From Deltaproteobacteria bacterium (GTDB taxonomy: Bacteria > Myxococcota_A > Polyangia > Polyangiales > Houyiibacteriaceae), in the NCBI GenBank assembly GCA_013151775.1, contig JAADHO010000335.1:1-38375 (forward strand): a DNA stretch of 38,375 nucleotides, written 5' to 3'. The notes beneath the pieces were generated by a model, which ran no database searches, had not been told where the DNA came from, and saw only the letters and a list, made by a program, of their open reading frames with translations. The translations under genes and the position numbers were made by a program. Of this stretch, positions 25,751-35,417 are shown one piece after another (position 1 is the stretch's first letter; every line of letters starts with the position of its first letter).

Positions 25751-27505
25751 ATGGCAACCACCGACCGCGCCGAGCGCCTGATCGAGACCATCCGTGACTC
25801 CATCATCGGCGACGACCAAGTCCTCGAGGGACCCTATGGGCCCCACCGCATCACCTACGCGGACTACACGGCCTCGGGTCGCTCCCTGACCTTCATCGAA
25901 GACTTCATCCGCCGGGAGGTGATGCCGCGCTACGCCAACACGCACACGGAGTCTTCGGGCACGGGGCTGTGGACCACACGCCTGCGGGAGGACGCACGTC
26001 AGACCATCAAGGCGGCCCTCGGAGCCGACGAGCGCGACGCCTTGATCTTCACGGGCTCGGGCGCGACGGGGGCGATCCACACGTTGATCGAGGTGCTCGG
26101 GCTGCGCATCCCGCGGGAGCTCGACGAGCGCTACGGGCTGAGCGATCGCATCCCCGCCGACGAGCGCCCCGTGGTCTTCATCGGGCCCTACGAGCACCAC
26201 AGCAACGAGCTCCCGTGGCGCGAGTCCATCGCCGACGTGGTGGTGATTCGCGAAGACGCGGACGGCCACGTGGACCTCACTCAACTCGAAGAGGAGTTGA
26301 TTCGCTACGCGGGCCGAGAGCTGAAGATCGGCAGCTTCTCGGCCGCCTCCAACGTCACGGGCATCGGCTCCGACACGGCCACCATCGGCGCGCTGCTGCA
26401 CGAGCACGGCGCCCTCGCCTTCTGGGACTTCGCCGCCGCGGGCCCCTACGTGAAGACCGAGATGAACATGCAGCGCGCGGACGGCGCGCCCGTCTACAAG
26501 GACGCCATCTTCCTCTCACCGCACAAGTTCATCGGCGGGCCCGGCACCCCGGGCATCTTGGTGGCCAAGCGCGCGCTCTTCCAGAACGCCGTGCCGAGCG
26601 TACCCGGCGGAGGCACGGTGGAGTACGTGACCGCCACGAGCCATCACTACCTCGAAGACATCGAGAAGCGCGAGGAGGGTGGCACGCCCGCGATCCTCGA
26701 GTCCATCCGCGCAGGGCTCGTGTTTCAGCTCAAGGAGGCCGTGGGTCACGAGGTGATCCGCGAGCACGAGAGCCGCTTCATCCGTCGTGCCATTGAGCGT
26801 TGGAGTGGGGCCAAGAACCTGTCCATCCTCGGAAACCCCGAGGCGTGGCGCCTCTCCATCGTCTCCTTCGTCGTGCGCCACGGCGAGCGCTACCTGCACC
26901 ACAATTTCGTGGCAGCTTTGCTCAACGACCTCTTCGGAATTCAGGCGCGCGCCGGCTGCTCCTGCGCCGGACCTTACGGCCACCGCCTGCTCGGAATAGA
27001 CCTGGAGACATCCGAAGAATTCAGCCGCGAGGTTCATCGAGGATGCGAGGGTATCAAACCCGGATGGGTGCGGGTAAACTTCAACTACTTCCTCTCGGAA
27101 AGAGTGTTCGAGTTTTTGCTCGACGCGGTCGAGATGGTGGCCACCGAGGGCTGGAAGCTCTTGCCCGACTACCGCTTCTTCGCCGAGACAGGCCTGTGGC
27201 ATCACCTCGGCACGCCTGCGCCCCACGTGATGCGCTTCGACGAGCTGACCTACGAGGCAGGGAAGCTCGAGTACGGCAGACGCCACGCCACAGAGCCCGA
27301 GTCGGCGCTGCGTGGGTATCTGGAGCGAGCCAAGGAGATCATCGCGGCGGCGGAGGCACGGGCCGACGAGGAGCAGGCGGAGAGGCCGGCCCTGAATGAC
27401 GATTTCGAGACGCTGCGCTGGTTCCTGCTGCCCGATGAGGCCGCCGCCGAGCTGCGAGGGGGCTCGAGCCGTGGAGGGCAGAGGCAGGCGCTGCACCCGA
27501 GTTGA
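25751..27505 (+). CDS. Class V aminotransferase / cysteine desulfurase-like PLP enzyme
   Basis: 584 residues, longer than typical SufS (~400) by a C-terminal extension of about 150 residues. N-terminal YADYTASGRSL and the TGSGATGAIHTLIEVLGL stretch contact PLP; LAFWDFAAAGPY holds the PLP-pyridine Asp; FLSPHKFIGGP carries the Schiff-base Lys; ARAGCSCAGPYG matches the catalytic-Cys loop of cysteine desulfurases (RxGxxCA). These place it among the cysteine desulfurase/selenocysteine lyase group, but the substrate is not determined. No Fe-S assembly genes are nearby. The tail is Glu/Ala-rich with a helical character. Confidence 0.85.
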   Translation: MATTDRAERLIETIRDSIIGDDQVLEGPYGPHRITYADYTASGRSLTFIEDFIRREVMPRYANTHTESSGTGLWTTRLREDARQTIKAALGADERDALIFTGSGATGAIHTLIEVLGLRIPRELDERYGLSDRIPADERPVVFIGPYEHHSNELPWRESIADVVVIREDADGHVDLTQLEEELIRYAGRELKIGSFSAASNVTGIGSDTATIGALLHEHGALAFWDFAAAGPYVKTEMNMQRADGAPVYKDAIFLSPHKFIGGPGTPGILVAKRALFQNAVPSVPGGGTVEYVTATSHHYLEDIEKREEGGTPAILESIRAGLVFQLKEAVGHEVIREHESRFIRRAIERWSGAKNLSILGNPEAWRLSIVSFVVRHGERYLHHNFVAALLNDLFGIQARAGCSCAGPYGHRLLGIDLETSEEFSREVHRGCEGIKPGWVRVNFNYFLSERVFEFLLDAVEMVATEGWKLLPDYRFFAETGLWHHLGTPAPHVMRFDELTYEAGKLEYGRRHATEPESALRGYLERAKEIIAAAEARADEEQAERPALNDDFETLRWFLLPDEAAAELRGGSSRGGQRQALHPS

Positions 27506-27583
27506 GGCGAGAGCTCGCGCTCGAGTCGCGCCGGAACGCGAAGGAGCACCCTTGGAAATCGAGAGGCGTGATACGCTCGGTGT

Positions 27584-28417
27584 ATGGTCGGGGGAACGAG
27601 TCAGGATCTGGCGCTGCGTGGCGGGCGCGTGCACTTGCGCGAGTGGGGGGAAGGCGAACCCGTGCTGCTCTTGCACGGCGTGCTGACCCACTCCTTCATC
27701 TTCGAGCCCATCGTGCCGATGCTGGCGGCGCGCTACCGCGTGCTCGTGCCGGATTTGCTCGGTTGCGGCGCGTCGGAGAAGGTCGAGGCGGAGCTCTCCA
27801 TCTCGGCCCACGCGGCGCGGACACTCGCGCTGATGGATGCGCTAAAACTCGAGAAGGTTCACCTCGTGGGCCACGACGTGGGCGGGGGCATCGCCCAATT
27901 GATGGCCCTGAACGCCGAGGCTCGATTCTCGTCTCTGAGCTTGATCAACCCCGTAGGATATGACTACTGGCCCGTGCCCGCCATCGAGACTCTACGTCTG
28001 CCGATCATCCGTCAGCTCGTGATGGCGTCCTTCGACCTCGGCACGCTCAAGGCGCTGATTCGGCACGGGCTCGCCCACCCCGAGCGCCTGGACGCGGCGC
28101 TCTTTGCGCGCTTCGCCGAGCCCTTCTCCACGCAGGCCGGGAGGCAATCCTTCTTGGCCTTCCTGCGGGCACTGAGCGCGAGCGAGTTGATGAAGCGCGC
28201 GAGCGAGTTGACCACACTCACGCTGCCCACATTGGTGCTGCATGGCGCGAAGGATCACTACCTCTCCACGGAGATCACTCGCCGGCTGGCCGAGGACATC
28301 CCCGAGGCCCGGCTCGAGCAGCTGGAGGACGTGGGGCACTTTGCCATGCTCGACGCCCCCGAGGCGGTCGCCGAGGCGCTGCTCACTCTGCTGGACCAAG
28401 CGAGCACAGCGCCGTGA
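27584..28417 (+). CDS. Alpha/beta hydrolase with Asp nucleophile (epoxide hydrolase/dehalogenase-like)
   Basis: 277 residues, soluble. The oxyanion motif LLLHGVLTHS, nucleophile elbow GHDVGGG (Asp rather than Ser), acid Asp in LHGAKDHYLS and the catalytic His in EDVGHFAML form the triad. An Asp nucleophile is typical of epoxide hydrolases and haloalkane dehalogenases. A cap domain lies at about 130-200. Its TGA overlaps the GTG of the following hybrid kinase gene (GTGA), suggesting one operon. Confidence 0.87.
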   Translation: MVGGTSQDLALRGGRVHLREWGEGEPVLLLHGVLTHSFIFEPIVPMLAARYRVLVPDLLGCGASEKVEAELSISAHAARTLALMDALKLEKVHLVGHDVGGGIAQLMALNAEARFSSLSLINPVGYDYWPVPAIETLRLPIIRQLVMASFDLGTLKALIRHGLAHPERLDAALFARFAEPFSTQAGRQSFLAFLRALSASELMKRASELTTLTLPTLVLHGAKDHYLSTEITRRLAEDIPEARLEQLEDVGHFAMLDAPEAVAEALLTLLDQASTAP

Positions 28418-30945
28418 CGCCGAAGAAGGAGCAAGAGCTGGCGAACCTGCGCGCCCGGGTGAAGGAGCTGGAGTCGGAGAACACCCTGCTCACGGAGCGC
28501 GCGGAGACCTTGGTCTTGCTCGGCGCCATGAGGCGAGCCTTCGAGCAAGCGGAGAACCTGGAGGACGCCCTCGGTCGCATGTCCGAGCTGTGCGTCGCGC
28601 TCGCGGGGGTAGAGACGACTTGCGTGATGCTGCACGAGAGCAGCCGTGGCGGCTGGCCGCAGCCGCTGCACTCCCACTGCGGAGGCGGGGATGACGGACC
28701 CTGCCCCGTCTTCTCCCAGCTGTGGAAGAACTCGGACCTCGGGGAGGCGGGAAGCGCACATATCATCGCCGAGCCGAGGCTGCTGGCAGGCTGCCGGTTG
28801 CATCCGAAAGCCTCGATCGCCGCGCCCTTCGAGCGACCGACCTTGGGCCCGGGCGTGATGCTCTTCGGTGGCGACCACGATCCCGAGACATGGGCCGCGC
28901 AAGCTCCACGTTTCGAGGAGCTGAGCGCCATGCTCGCAGACCTGATGGAGGCGCGCGCACTGCGGGACGCGCTCGAGCACGCCAACGAGACCCTCGAGGC
29001 GAAGGTGGAGGAGCGCACGGCGGAGCTCGACCTAGATCGGTCGCGCCTAGCGACCATCCTCGACTGCGCCGCCGGCGGCATCGTCGAGACCGCTGTGGAT
29101 GGGCGCATCCTGTCGGCCAACCAGGCGTTCGCGCAGATGCTTGGCTACGCCAAGGATGAGCTGGAAGCCAAGACCTGGATGGAACTGACGCATCCGGATG
29201 ACGTAACCTCGAGTCGACATGAGGTCGAACGCCTGTCGCGAGGAGAGATCGCGTCCTACAGCGTCGACAAGCGCTACATCCGCAAAGATGGGAGCCACTT
29301 CGAGGGACAGGTGCGCATCTCGGTGACGCGTGACCCGGACGGCAAGCCGGAGCGGCACATCGCCGTGATCCGCGACCTGACGAGGGAGCGCGAGGCCCAG
29401 CGTAGCCTGCGGCGCCTGAACCACGCGGTGGAGCAATCGCGCGACGCCATCGTGCTGACGGATGCCGACGGACGCATCCAGTACGTGAACGCCGCCTTCG
29501 CGCGAGGCTCCGGCTACAGCCTCGACGAGGTGCGCGGCAAGACGCCCCGCGTGCTGAAGAGCGGCACGCAGAGCGACGCCTTCTACCGCAGACTGTGGTC
29601 GACCATCGTCAGCGGCAAAACCTGGCAGGGTCGCTTCGTCAACAAGCGCAAGGACGGCAGCCTCTACACGGAGGAGAGCACCATCAGCCCCGTGTTCGAC
29701 GAGCAGCACGAGATCGAGGGCTACGTCGCCGTGAAGCGCGATCTCACGGAGCGGCTCGCCCTCGAGGAGCAACTGAGGCAGTCGCAGAAGCTCGAGGCCA
29801 TCGGTCAGCTCGCGGGCGGCATCGCCCACGACTTCAACAACCTCCTGATGCCCGTGCTGGTCGACGGCGAGATGCTCACAGAAGAGCTAGCCATGGAAGA
29901 TCCGCGCCGCGAGCTGGCGCAGGAGATCCTCGAGGCGGCCGAGCGCGCCAAGGATCTCACGCGGCAGCTGCTGGCCTTCAGCCGCAAGCAGATGCTCGAC
30001 ATCAACGAGCTGGATCTGGCGCAGGTCGTGTTGAAGTTCGGGCGGGTGCTCGAGCGCATCCTGCGGGAAGACGTGCAGATCGTCTTCGAGACGGGCGACG
30101 CCCCCACTCCCACCGAGGCGGATATGGGGCAGATCGAGCAGGTGCTGATGAACCTCGTGGTCAACGCCCAGGACGCCATGCCCATGGGCGGCGAGCTCTT
30201 GATCCGCGTGCTCCCGAACGCCGACCCACCGGAGGGCATCGAGGGTCCTGGCTGGGTCGCCTTCGAGGTTCGGGACACGGGCACGGGCATGGCCCCCGAG
30301 ACCCTGCGGCGCGCGACAGAGCCCTTCTTCACCACCAAGGATCGCGGCAAGGGCACAGGGCTCGGGCTCTCGACCTGCCACGGCATCGCCAAACAGCATG
30401 GCGGCGGTCTGCGCATCGTGAGCGCGCCCGGCGAGGGCACCTGCGTGCGCGTCACTCTGCCGAGGCTCGAGTCCTCGGAGGGGCGGCCCGAGACCCCCAC
30501 GCGCGCGACCTCGACGCGACCCCGATCGACGCTGCTGCGCGGCCAAGCCGTCTGGCTCGTGGAGGACGACGACGCCGTGGCGAGCTCTACGGCGCGTCTG
30601 CTGCGAGCGGCTGGCGCGGAGGTCCTGCGCTTCTCGACCGCCCTCGAGCTGCTGGACCAGCTGCCCACGCTGAAGCCGGCGCAGGTACTGCTGACGGACG
30701 TGATCCTGCCGGGCATGGACGGACGTGCGCTTCACGAACGCCTGCGGCAGCACCTGCCTGACCTGCCCGTGGTCTACTTCTCGGGCTACCCGGACGAGGT
30801 GCTCGCGCCCCACGGTGTGCTGGTCGAGAACGTGCACTTCGTGCAGAAGCCCTTCACCTCGGAGCGCCTTCTCCGCGAGCTCGAGGCGGCCCTCTTCGAA
30901 GCCGAGGAGGCGCTGCTGTCGGTCGCCTCTTCCCCGGAGCGCTAG
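28414..30945 (+). CDS. Hybrid histidine kinase with GAF-like, two PAS, kinase and receiver domains
   Basis: 843 residues, GTG start overlapping the hydrolase stop; no membrane helix, so cytoplasmic. Order: short coiled coil (~5-35); GAF-like domain (~35-185) with several Cys/His residues (HSHCGGGDDGPCP); coiled coil (~190-210); PAS1 (~215-335, HPDDVTSSRHE); PAS2 (~340-455); HisKA with GGIAHDFNNLL; HATPase (VVNAQDAMP, DTGTGM, GTGLGLS); receiver domain at the C-terminus with phospho-acceptor Asp in LLTDVILPGMDG and Lys in VQKPF. No output domain, so phosphate probably passes to another protein. Its TAG and the convergent helicase stop share CTAG at 30942-30945. Confidence 0.92.
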   Translation: MTPKKEQELANLRARVKELESENTLLTERAETLVLLGAMRRAFEQAENLEDALGRMSELCVALAGVETTCVMLHESSRGGWPQPLHSHCGGGDDGPCPVFSQLWKNSDLGEAGSAHIIAEPRLLAGCRLHPKASIAAPFERPTLGPGVMLFGGDHDPETWAAQAPRFEELSAMLADLMEARALRDALEHANETLEAKVEERTAELDLDRSRLATILDCAAGGIVETAVDGRILSANQAFAQMLGYAKDELEAKTWMELTHPDDVTSSRHEVERLSRGEIASYSVDKRYIRKDGSHFEGQVRISVTRDPDGKPERHIAVIRDLTREREAQRSLRRLNHAVEQSRDAIVLTDADGRIQYVNAAFARGSGYSLDEVRGKTPRVLKSGTQSDAFYRRLWSTIVSGKTWQGRFVNKRKDGSLYTEESTISPVFDEQHEIEGYVAVKRDLTERLALEEQLRQSQKLEAIGQLAGGIAHDFNNLLMPVLVDGEMLTEELAMEDPRRELAQEILEAAERAKDLTRQLLAFSRKQMLDINELDLAQVVLKFGRVLERILREDVQIVFETGDAPTPTEADMGQIEQVLMNLVVNAQDAMPMGGELLIRVLPNADPPEGIEGPGWVAFEVRDTGTGMAPETLRRATEPFFTTKDRGKGTGLGLSTCHGIAKQHGGGLRIVSAPGEGTCVRVTLPRLESSEGRPETPTRATSTRPRSTLLRGQAVWLVEDDDAVASSTARLLRAAGAEVLRFSTALELLDQLPTLKPAQVLLTDVILPGMDGRALHERLRQHLPDLPVVYFSGYPDEVLAPHGVLVENVHFVQKPFTSERLLRELEAALFEAEEALLSVASSPER

Positions 30946-33290
30946 CTCCGAAGGGGCGCGAAGAGCGTCTCGACGTCCGCCTCGCTGAGCTTCGGAGAGC
31001 CGCCCCCTTGACCGAGGATGGCGTCCGCCAGATCCCGCTTGCGGCGCTGCAGCTCGAGCATGCGCTCCTCCACGCTGCCCGCGACATAGAGATCGTGCAC
31101 GAAGACGGGGCGCGTCTGTCCGATGCGGTAGGCCCGATCCGTCGCCTGCGCCTGCGCCTGCGGATTCCACCAGTGGTCGTAGTGGATCACGGTGTCGGCG
31201 CTGACCAGGTTGAGCCCGGTGCCGCCCGCCTTCAGGCTGATCAAGAAGACGTCCGCCTGCCCAGCTTCGAAGGCGTCCACCAGATCTTGACGCTTGCGGC
31301 TCTGGCCCGTGAGCACGAGGTGCCTGACGCCGCGCTGCTCGAGGCTCTCGGAGATCAGCGCGAGCATGCTGGTGAACTGGGAGAAGACCAGGGCGCGATG
31401 ACCGGCGGCGAGCTGCTCCTCGAGCAGTCTCATCAGGCGCTCGTGCTTGGCCGACTCGCGCACGAAGCGCGCCGCGTCGAGCTTCACCAGGCGCGGGTCG
31501 CAGCAGACCTGGCGCAACTTCGTGAGCGCGCCGAGGATCGACACGGCGGAGGCGGCGAGGCCGTTCTTGGCGATCGTGCGCCGCACCTGTGCGTGGGCGG
31601 CGACGCGGATGTGCTCGTAGAGTTCGCGCTGCTTGCCCGTCAACTCCACGGGCACGAGCACCTGCGTCTTGGGCGGTAGCTCCTTCGCCACCTGAGACTT
31701 CATGCGCCGCAGCAGATAGGGCTTCACGCGCTCGCGCAGGACGCTCAGACGCTCGGTGTCCGCCGCCTGCTCGATGGGCTGCCGGTACCAGTGCTTGAAG
31801 TGCTGCGCGCTGCCGAGGAAGCCAGGGCTGACGAAGTCGAAGAGCGCCCACAGCTCGCCTAGATGATTCTCCACGGGCGTGCCGGTCAGGCACAGGCGAT
31901 GGCTAGCCTCCAGGCTGCGCGCGGCGAGGTGCGTGCGGCTGCGCGGGTTCTTGATCGCCTGCGCCTCGTCGAGCACCAGGAGATGAAACGGCTCGCCTTC
32001 GAGGCGCTCCTGATCGCGCACCAGGATCGGATAACTCGTGAGCACGAGGTCGACCTGCGCGAGGCGCGAGTAGAGCGCGTGGCGCCCCGGCCCCTGCAGC
32101 ACGAGCTGCCGCAGGCTCGGCGCGAAGCGAGACGCCTCACGGGACCAGTTGCCGATCAAGCTCTTGGGCGCGACCACCAGCGCCGGCCGGGTGAGCCTGC
32201 CCGCGGCCTTCTCGACCATGATGTGGGCGAGGGTCTGGAGCGTCTTGCCCAGGCCCATGTCGTCCGCGAGCACGCCCCCGACGCCCTCGGCGACCAGGCC
32301 CTGAAGCCAGGCGAGGCCCTGCTCCTGATACGGGCGCAGCGTGGCGTGCAGCCCCTCCGGCGCAGCCTGCTCGAGGGCACGCTGACGACTCGGACGGATG
32401 TGCTTCAAGCTGCTCGTCGTGCCCTCGAAGCGGATGGCCTCACCCTCTTGGGCGAAGAGCCCGTCCAACGCCGCGACCGCGCCCGTGCCCATGGAGGAGC
32501 AGCCGAAGCGCGCCTGCCCCGCGTGCTCACCGTCGTAGAGCTCGACCACGACGCGCATCAGCGCGCGCAGGCGCTCACTGCTGACCACCAGGTGTTGACG
32601 ACCGGCGATCGGGATCGCGAGCAGGCGTTGGCGCGCGAGCAGCGCCTCGAGCCCGCCATCCCCGCAGGCGTCCGCCAGAAGATCGAGCAGCTGAGGCAGA
32701 AGATCGACGCGACCGTGCTCCGTGTCGACGCCCAGCTCGAGCTGAAACCAGTCGACGCGCTCTTCCACCGGGCGCAGCGAGGCGTACCACTCGGGCCTGC
32801 CCGACGTGACCTGATGCGCGTAGCGCGAGTCGATGTCGACGTCGAAGCCCAGCGCCTCGAGCTTGGGCAGAGCCTCCGCGGTGAAGGCGCAGGCGCGGTG
32901 CACGTCGCCGTCGAGACGCACGACGTAGTCGGCCTCGACGTCGGGCGGCACGGCGAGGTGCTCGAGACAGTCGAGCTCCACGGCCCCGAAGCTCTCGAGC
33001 AGGCCACGGAAGTGCGCCTCGGCCCCATAGTCCCGCTCCAGGGCGCGAGCACCTCCCGCCTCGGCGCAGAACACGCGGCTGCGCTCGTCCGAGGCGCCGA
33101 CCTCGAAGCCAGGGTAGGCGAAGGAGAGGCGGATCAGTCCCACCTCGAGCTCCTCGAGGCGCTCACCAAAGCCCAACTCGTCCACGAAGACGGTCTCGGT
33201 AAAGAGCCGCAAGCGAGGCCTCGGCGCGAGCGAGGCGGGAGCGCGGGTGTCGGGCGAAGGGGAAGCGAGGTCGGGTGCGGGGACGATCAT
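30942..33290 (-). CDS. SNF2-family DEAD/H-box DNA translocase
   Basis: 782 residues. N-terminal ~310 residues are a bacterial SNF2-associated region without clear Zn-binding Cys; the ATPase core starts at ~315. Motif I is LADDMGLGKT, motif II VLDEAQAIKN, motif III LTGTPVEN, and the second RecA lobe holds LVFSQFTSML, SLKAGGTGLNL (V) and TDRAYRIGQT (VI). It is shorter than SWIM-type bacterial SNF2 proteins of about 1000 residues and has no SWIM zinc motif. Such proteins remodel protein-DNA complexes. The 191 bp between it and the next gene shows no coding signal. Confidence 0.9.
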   Translation of the reverse strand: MIVPAPDLASPSPDTRAPASLAPRPRLRLFTETVFVDELGFGERLEELEVGLIRLSFAYPGFEVGASDERSRVFCAEAGGARALERDYGAEAHFRGLLESFGAVELDCLEHLAVPPDVEADYVVRLDGDVHRACAFTAEALPKLEALGFDVDIDSRYAHQVTSGRPEWYASLRPVEERVDWFQLELGVDTEHGRVDLLPQLLDLLADACGDGGLEALLARQRLLAIPIAGRQHLVVSSERLRALMRVVVELYDGEHAGQARFGCSSMGTGAVAALDGLFAQEGEAIRFEGTTSSLKHIRPSRQRALEQAAPEGLHATLRPYQEQGLAWLQGLVAEGVGGVLADDMGLGKTLQTLAHIMVEKAAGRLTRPALVVAPKSLIGNWSREASRFAPSLRQLVLQGPGRHALYSRLAQVDLVLTSYPILVRDQERLEGEPFHLLVLDEAQAIKNPRSRTHLAARSLEASHRLCLTGTPVENHLGELWALFDFVSPGFLGSAQHFKHWYRQPIEQAADTERLSVLRERVKPYLLRRMKSQVAKELPPKTQVLVPVELTGKQRELYEHIRVAAHAQVRRTIAKNGLAASAVSILGALTKLRQVCCDPRLVKLDAARFVRESAKHERLMRLLEEQLAAGHRALVFSQFTSMLALISESLEQRGVRHLVLTGQSRKRQDLVDAFEAGQADVFLISLKAGGTGLNLVSADTVIHYDHWWNPQAQAQATDRAYRIGQTRPVFVHDLYVAGSVEERMLELQRRKRDLADAILGQGGGSPKLSEADVETLFAPLRS

Positions 33291-33481
33291 GCTCTCGTGG
33301 GGTGCAGGGAGAGCCGACTAGATCAGACGCTGGATCCCCTGTCGATCCTGAACGTGAGGGCGGATCACGTTCGAGACGTGGCAGCCCGGCCCCGCGGCGC
33401 ACGCTGCCGAGGGCGTCGAAGCGCGCGGTGGGGCCGGGTCACGGAATCTCAGCACAGCTCAACAGGGTTGGCCTGGGACGA

Positions 33482-34060
33482 CTACGCCCCTGCCAGCGCT
33501 TCATCGACGACGCGCTGAACGCTTGCGATGAACACACCAAAGCTCCGTGAACGATTCTCGCCCGCGAGGTTCAGATGCGGCGCGATTGCCCGGGAACCGG
33601 CCACTTTTTGGTAGACCCCCCCTGTGAGTGCATCGAGCTCCTTCGAGGGCGCGTAGACAGCGTCGGGGTCACGCAGCTTCTGGGTATCGCGCTTCGCCGA
33701 CAGGCCAGTAACGTGCAGGCTCCGCTCTACCGCCGCCAGGTCTCCAAGGTACCAGCTCTCCAGCTCGCGACAGGCCACGCGCACAAGCGTCTCGGCATGG
33801 CAGGCCTGCTCGCACAACTCGACCAGCCGCGTCTTCACGTCCTTGCAGTCGGCCGAATCCTGATCGCGTAGCACGACGAAGCGCGTGTTAGGCAGTCGCC
33901 AGAGACGCATCCTGCGGACAAGCTGCTTCTCGAGATCTTGCTTCCCTTCGAAGACGACAAAGCGAAGTTTCACCGACTCCGTGGGGACGAAGCGCGGCAA
34001 GAGGCCCTCGAGCAGCACACGTGCGGACAGCTCCTCGAGGAAGAAGACCAGCGTGATCAT
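33482..34060 (-). CDS. DUF4276 protein, TOPRIM-like partner of the AAA ATPase
   Basis: 192 residues. VFFLEELSARVLLEGLLP near the start (Glu9/Glu10) and VVLRDQDSADCKDV (Asp66, Asp68, Asp71) fit the acidic residues of a TOPRIM-like fold, and ELESWYLGD is typical for DUF4276. Its ATG overlaps the TGA of the ATPase gene (ATGA), so the two are coupled. Pairs of OLD-type ATPase and TOPRIM-like protein act as anti-phage systems (OLD, Gabija, PARIS are related designs); whether this pair does is inference. GC is lower than in the helicase gene. Confidence 0.78.
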   Translation of the reverse strand: MITLVFFLEELSARVLLEGLLPRFVPTESVKLRFVVFEGKQDLEKQLVRRMRLWRLPNTRFVVLRDQDSADCKDVKTRLVELCEQACHAETLVRVACRELESWYLGDLAAVERSLHVTGLSAKRDTQKLRDPDAVYAPSKELDALTGGVYQKVAGSRAIAPHLNLAGENRSRSFGVFIASVQRVVDEALAGA

Positions 34061-35247
34061 CGAGGATCTGCTCCTTCAAAGAACCCCTGTTTCCAGAGAT
34101 AGCCCATTTGATCACCGTCCTCCATGTAGGCTCTGACTTGCCGGTCTTCACGCGCACGCTGCGCTCCGGTATAGCCATTTTCTTTTCGCAACCAGAACAC
34201 CTCATCCAATTCGACGGCGTTGAGAAAATCCGGCGAATGTGTCGAAACGAACACCTGGCCACCTCGCTTGGCATAGGCGCGAAACTCCTCGGCCAACTCG
34301 GCGAGGAGGGCCGGGTAGAGCTGACTCTCGGGCTCCTCCACACAGAGAAGCGGGTGAGGTGCTGGATCATAGAGCAGCACCAAGTAGGCGAACATCTTGA
34401 TCGTGCCGTCAGACACGTATCGATCGATGAACGGCTTGTCGAAGGAGAGGTCCTTGAATCCGAGGAGGAGTCGACCGTCCTGGGTAAGAATCGGTTCCAC
34501 GTCCTCGATACCCGGAACCCGCCGCTTCATCGAGGCGATGATGTCATCGAACACGTCGCGGTGGTTGTCGTAGAGGTTGCGCGCGACGAGCTGAAGGTTG
34601 TCACCCGTAGCAGACAGGTGCTCATCGTAACCCGCCGCGTCCTTCGTCCCGCGCGCAGAGTCGATGTGAAAATCGGACACATGCCACTGTTCGATGAGGT
34701 GGCGAAAAGCACTGGCGGCCTTGAAGCGCGAAAACTGGCCGAGCCCCTTCACTGCGAGGATATCGGGCGCGTCAAGGGACTGCTCCTCACGGGTCAGTTC
34801 TTCGTCGGGTTTGTTGAAGTCCTCTTCATTCGAGATCGCATAGCCAGAACCTCTTCTGAAATCGAGGAAGTGGAAGGGGGAGCCATGTCGGCCGCGCTTG
34901 TAGCGCAAGATCTCTCGCTCGACGATGACGCCTCGTGCGCCTTGACCCACATCGAGCACGTATGTGACCAAGCGGTCCACACCGGATATGTTCATCCTGA
35001 ATTTAATCTCGATTTGCAGCGTAGCATCGCCTGAGCCACGGCTGAGTAGTTCAGCCATGCCTCCCCGCTTCTGAACCGCACTCTTCACGTTAAATGTGAG
35101 GCAGTCCTTGAGGAAGCCGAATACATCAAAGAACGTAGACTTCCCCGTACCATTCGCGCCGACAAGCACGCAGAATGCGGGCACATCATCCATGTCCAAG
35201 TCTTTGAATGCCTTGAAATTCTTGAGGTAAATAGACTCGATCTGCAT
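34057..35247 (-). CDS. OLD-like AAA/ABC-type ATPase
   Basis: 396 residues, ATG with GGAG about 9 nt upstream. N-terminal IYLKNFKAFKD and Walker A GANGTGKST (30-38), a long variable middle region with SGSGYAI-like segments, then LGFKDLSF, SDGTIKMFAYLVLLYDPAP (signature-like), Walker B LLCVEEPES (dual Glu), and the D-loop/H-loop THSPDFLNAVE. This is the AAA_15/AAA_21 SMC-like architecture of OLD nucleases and retron/PARIS ATPases, without its own TOPRIM domain, which is supplied by DUF4276 downstream. AT-rich codons (around 45-55% GC locally) suggest recent acquisition. Confidence 0.85.
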   Translation of the reverse strand: MQIESIYLKNFKAFKDLDMDDVPAFCVLVGANGTGKSTFFDVFGFLKDCLTFNVKSAVQKRGGMAELLSRGSGDATLQIEIKFRMNISGVDRLVTYVLDVGQGARGVIVEREILRYKRGRHGSPFHFLDFRRGSGYAISNEEDFNKPDEELTREEQSLDAPDILAVKGLGQFSRFKAASAFRHLIEQWHVSDFHIDSARGTKDAAGYDEHLSATGDNLQLVARNLYDNHRDVFDDIIASMKRRVPGIEDVEPILTQDGRLLLGFKDLSFDKPFIDRYVSDGTIKMFAYLVLLYDPAPHPLLCVEEPESQLYPALLAELAEEFRAYAKRGGQVFVSTHSPDFLNAVELDEVFWLRKENGYTGAQRAREDRQVRAYMEDGDQMGYLWKQGFFEGADPR

Positions 35248-35417
35248 TGTGCATTCTCCGTATGATCAAATCTGGCAACTTCGATGACGGGAACGGCCAC
35301 TTCGAGCACCAAAAGCCCGCTATGGGTCGAGCGTCGCGATCGTCCCACAGCTGCGGTCCCGACAAGGTCGTCGCCGAACCCGGAGACATTACCATATGGT
35401 CCGAAAGCAGGACGCAA

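Noticed and set aside
29887-31893. Long minus-strand open frame of 668 codons
   Set aside because: It runs antisense to the hybrid kinase and out of frame with the helicase; composition is that of a high-GC shadow frame.
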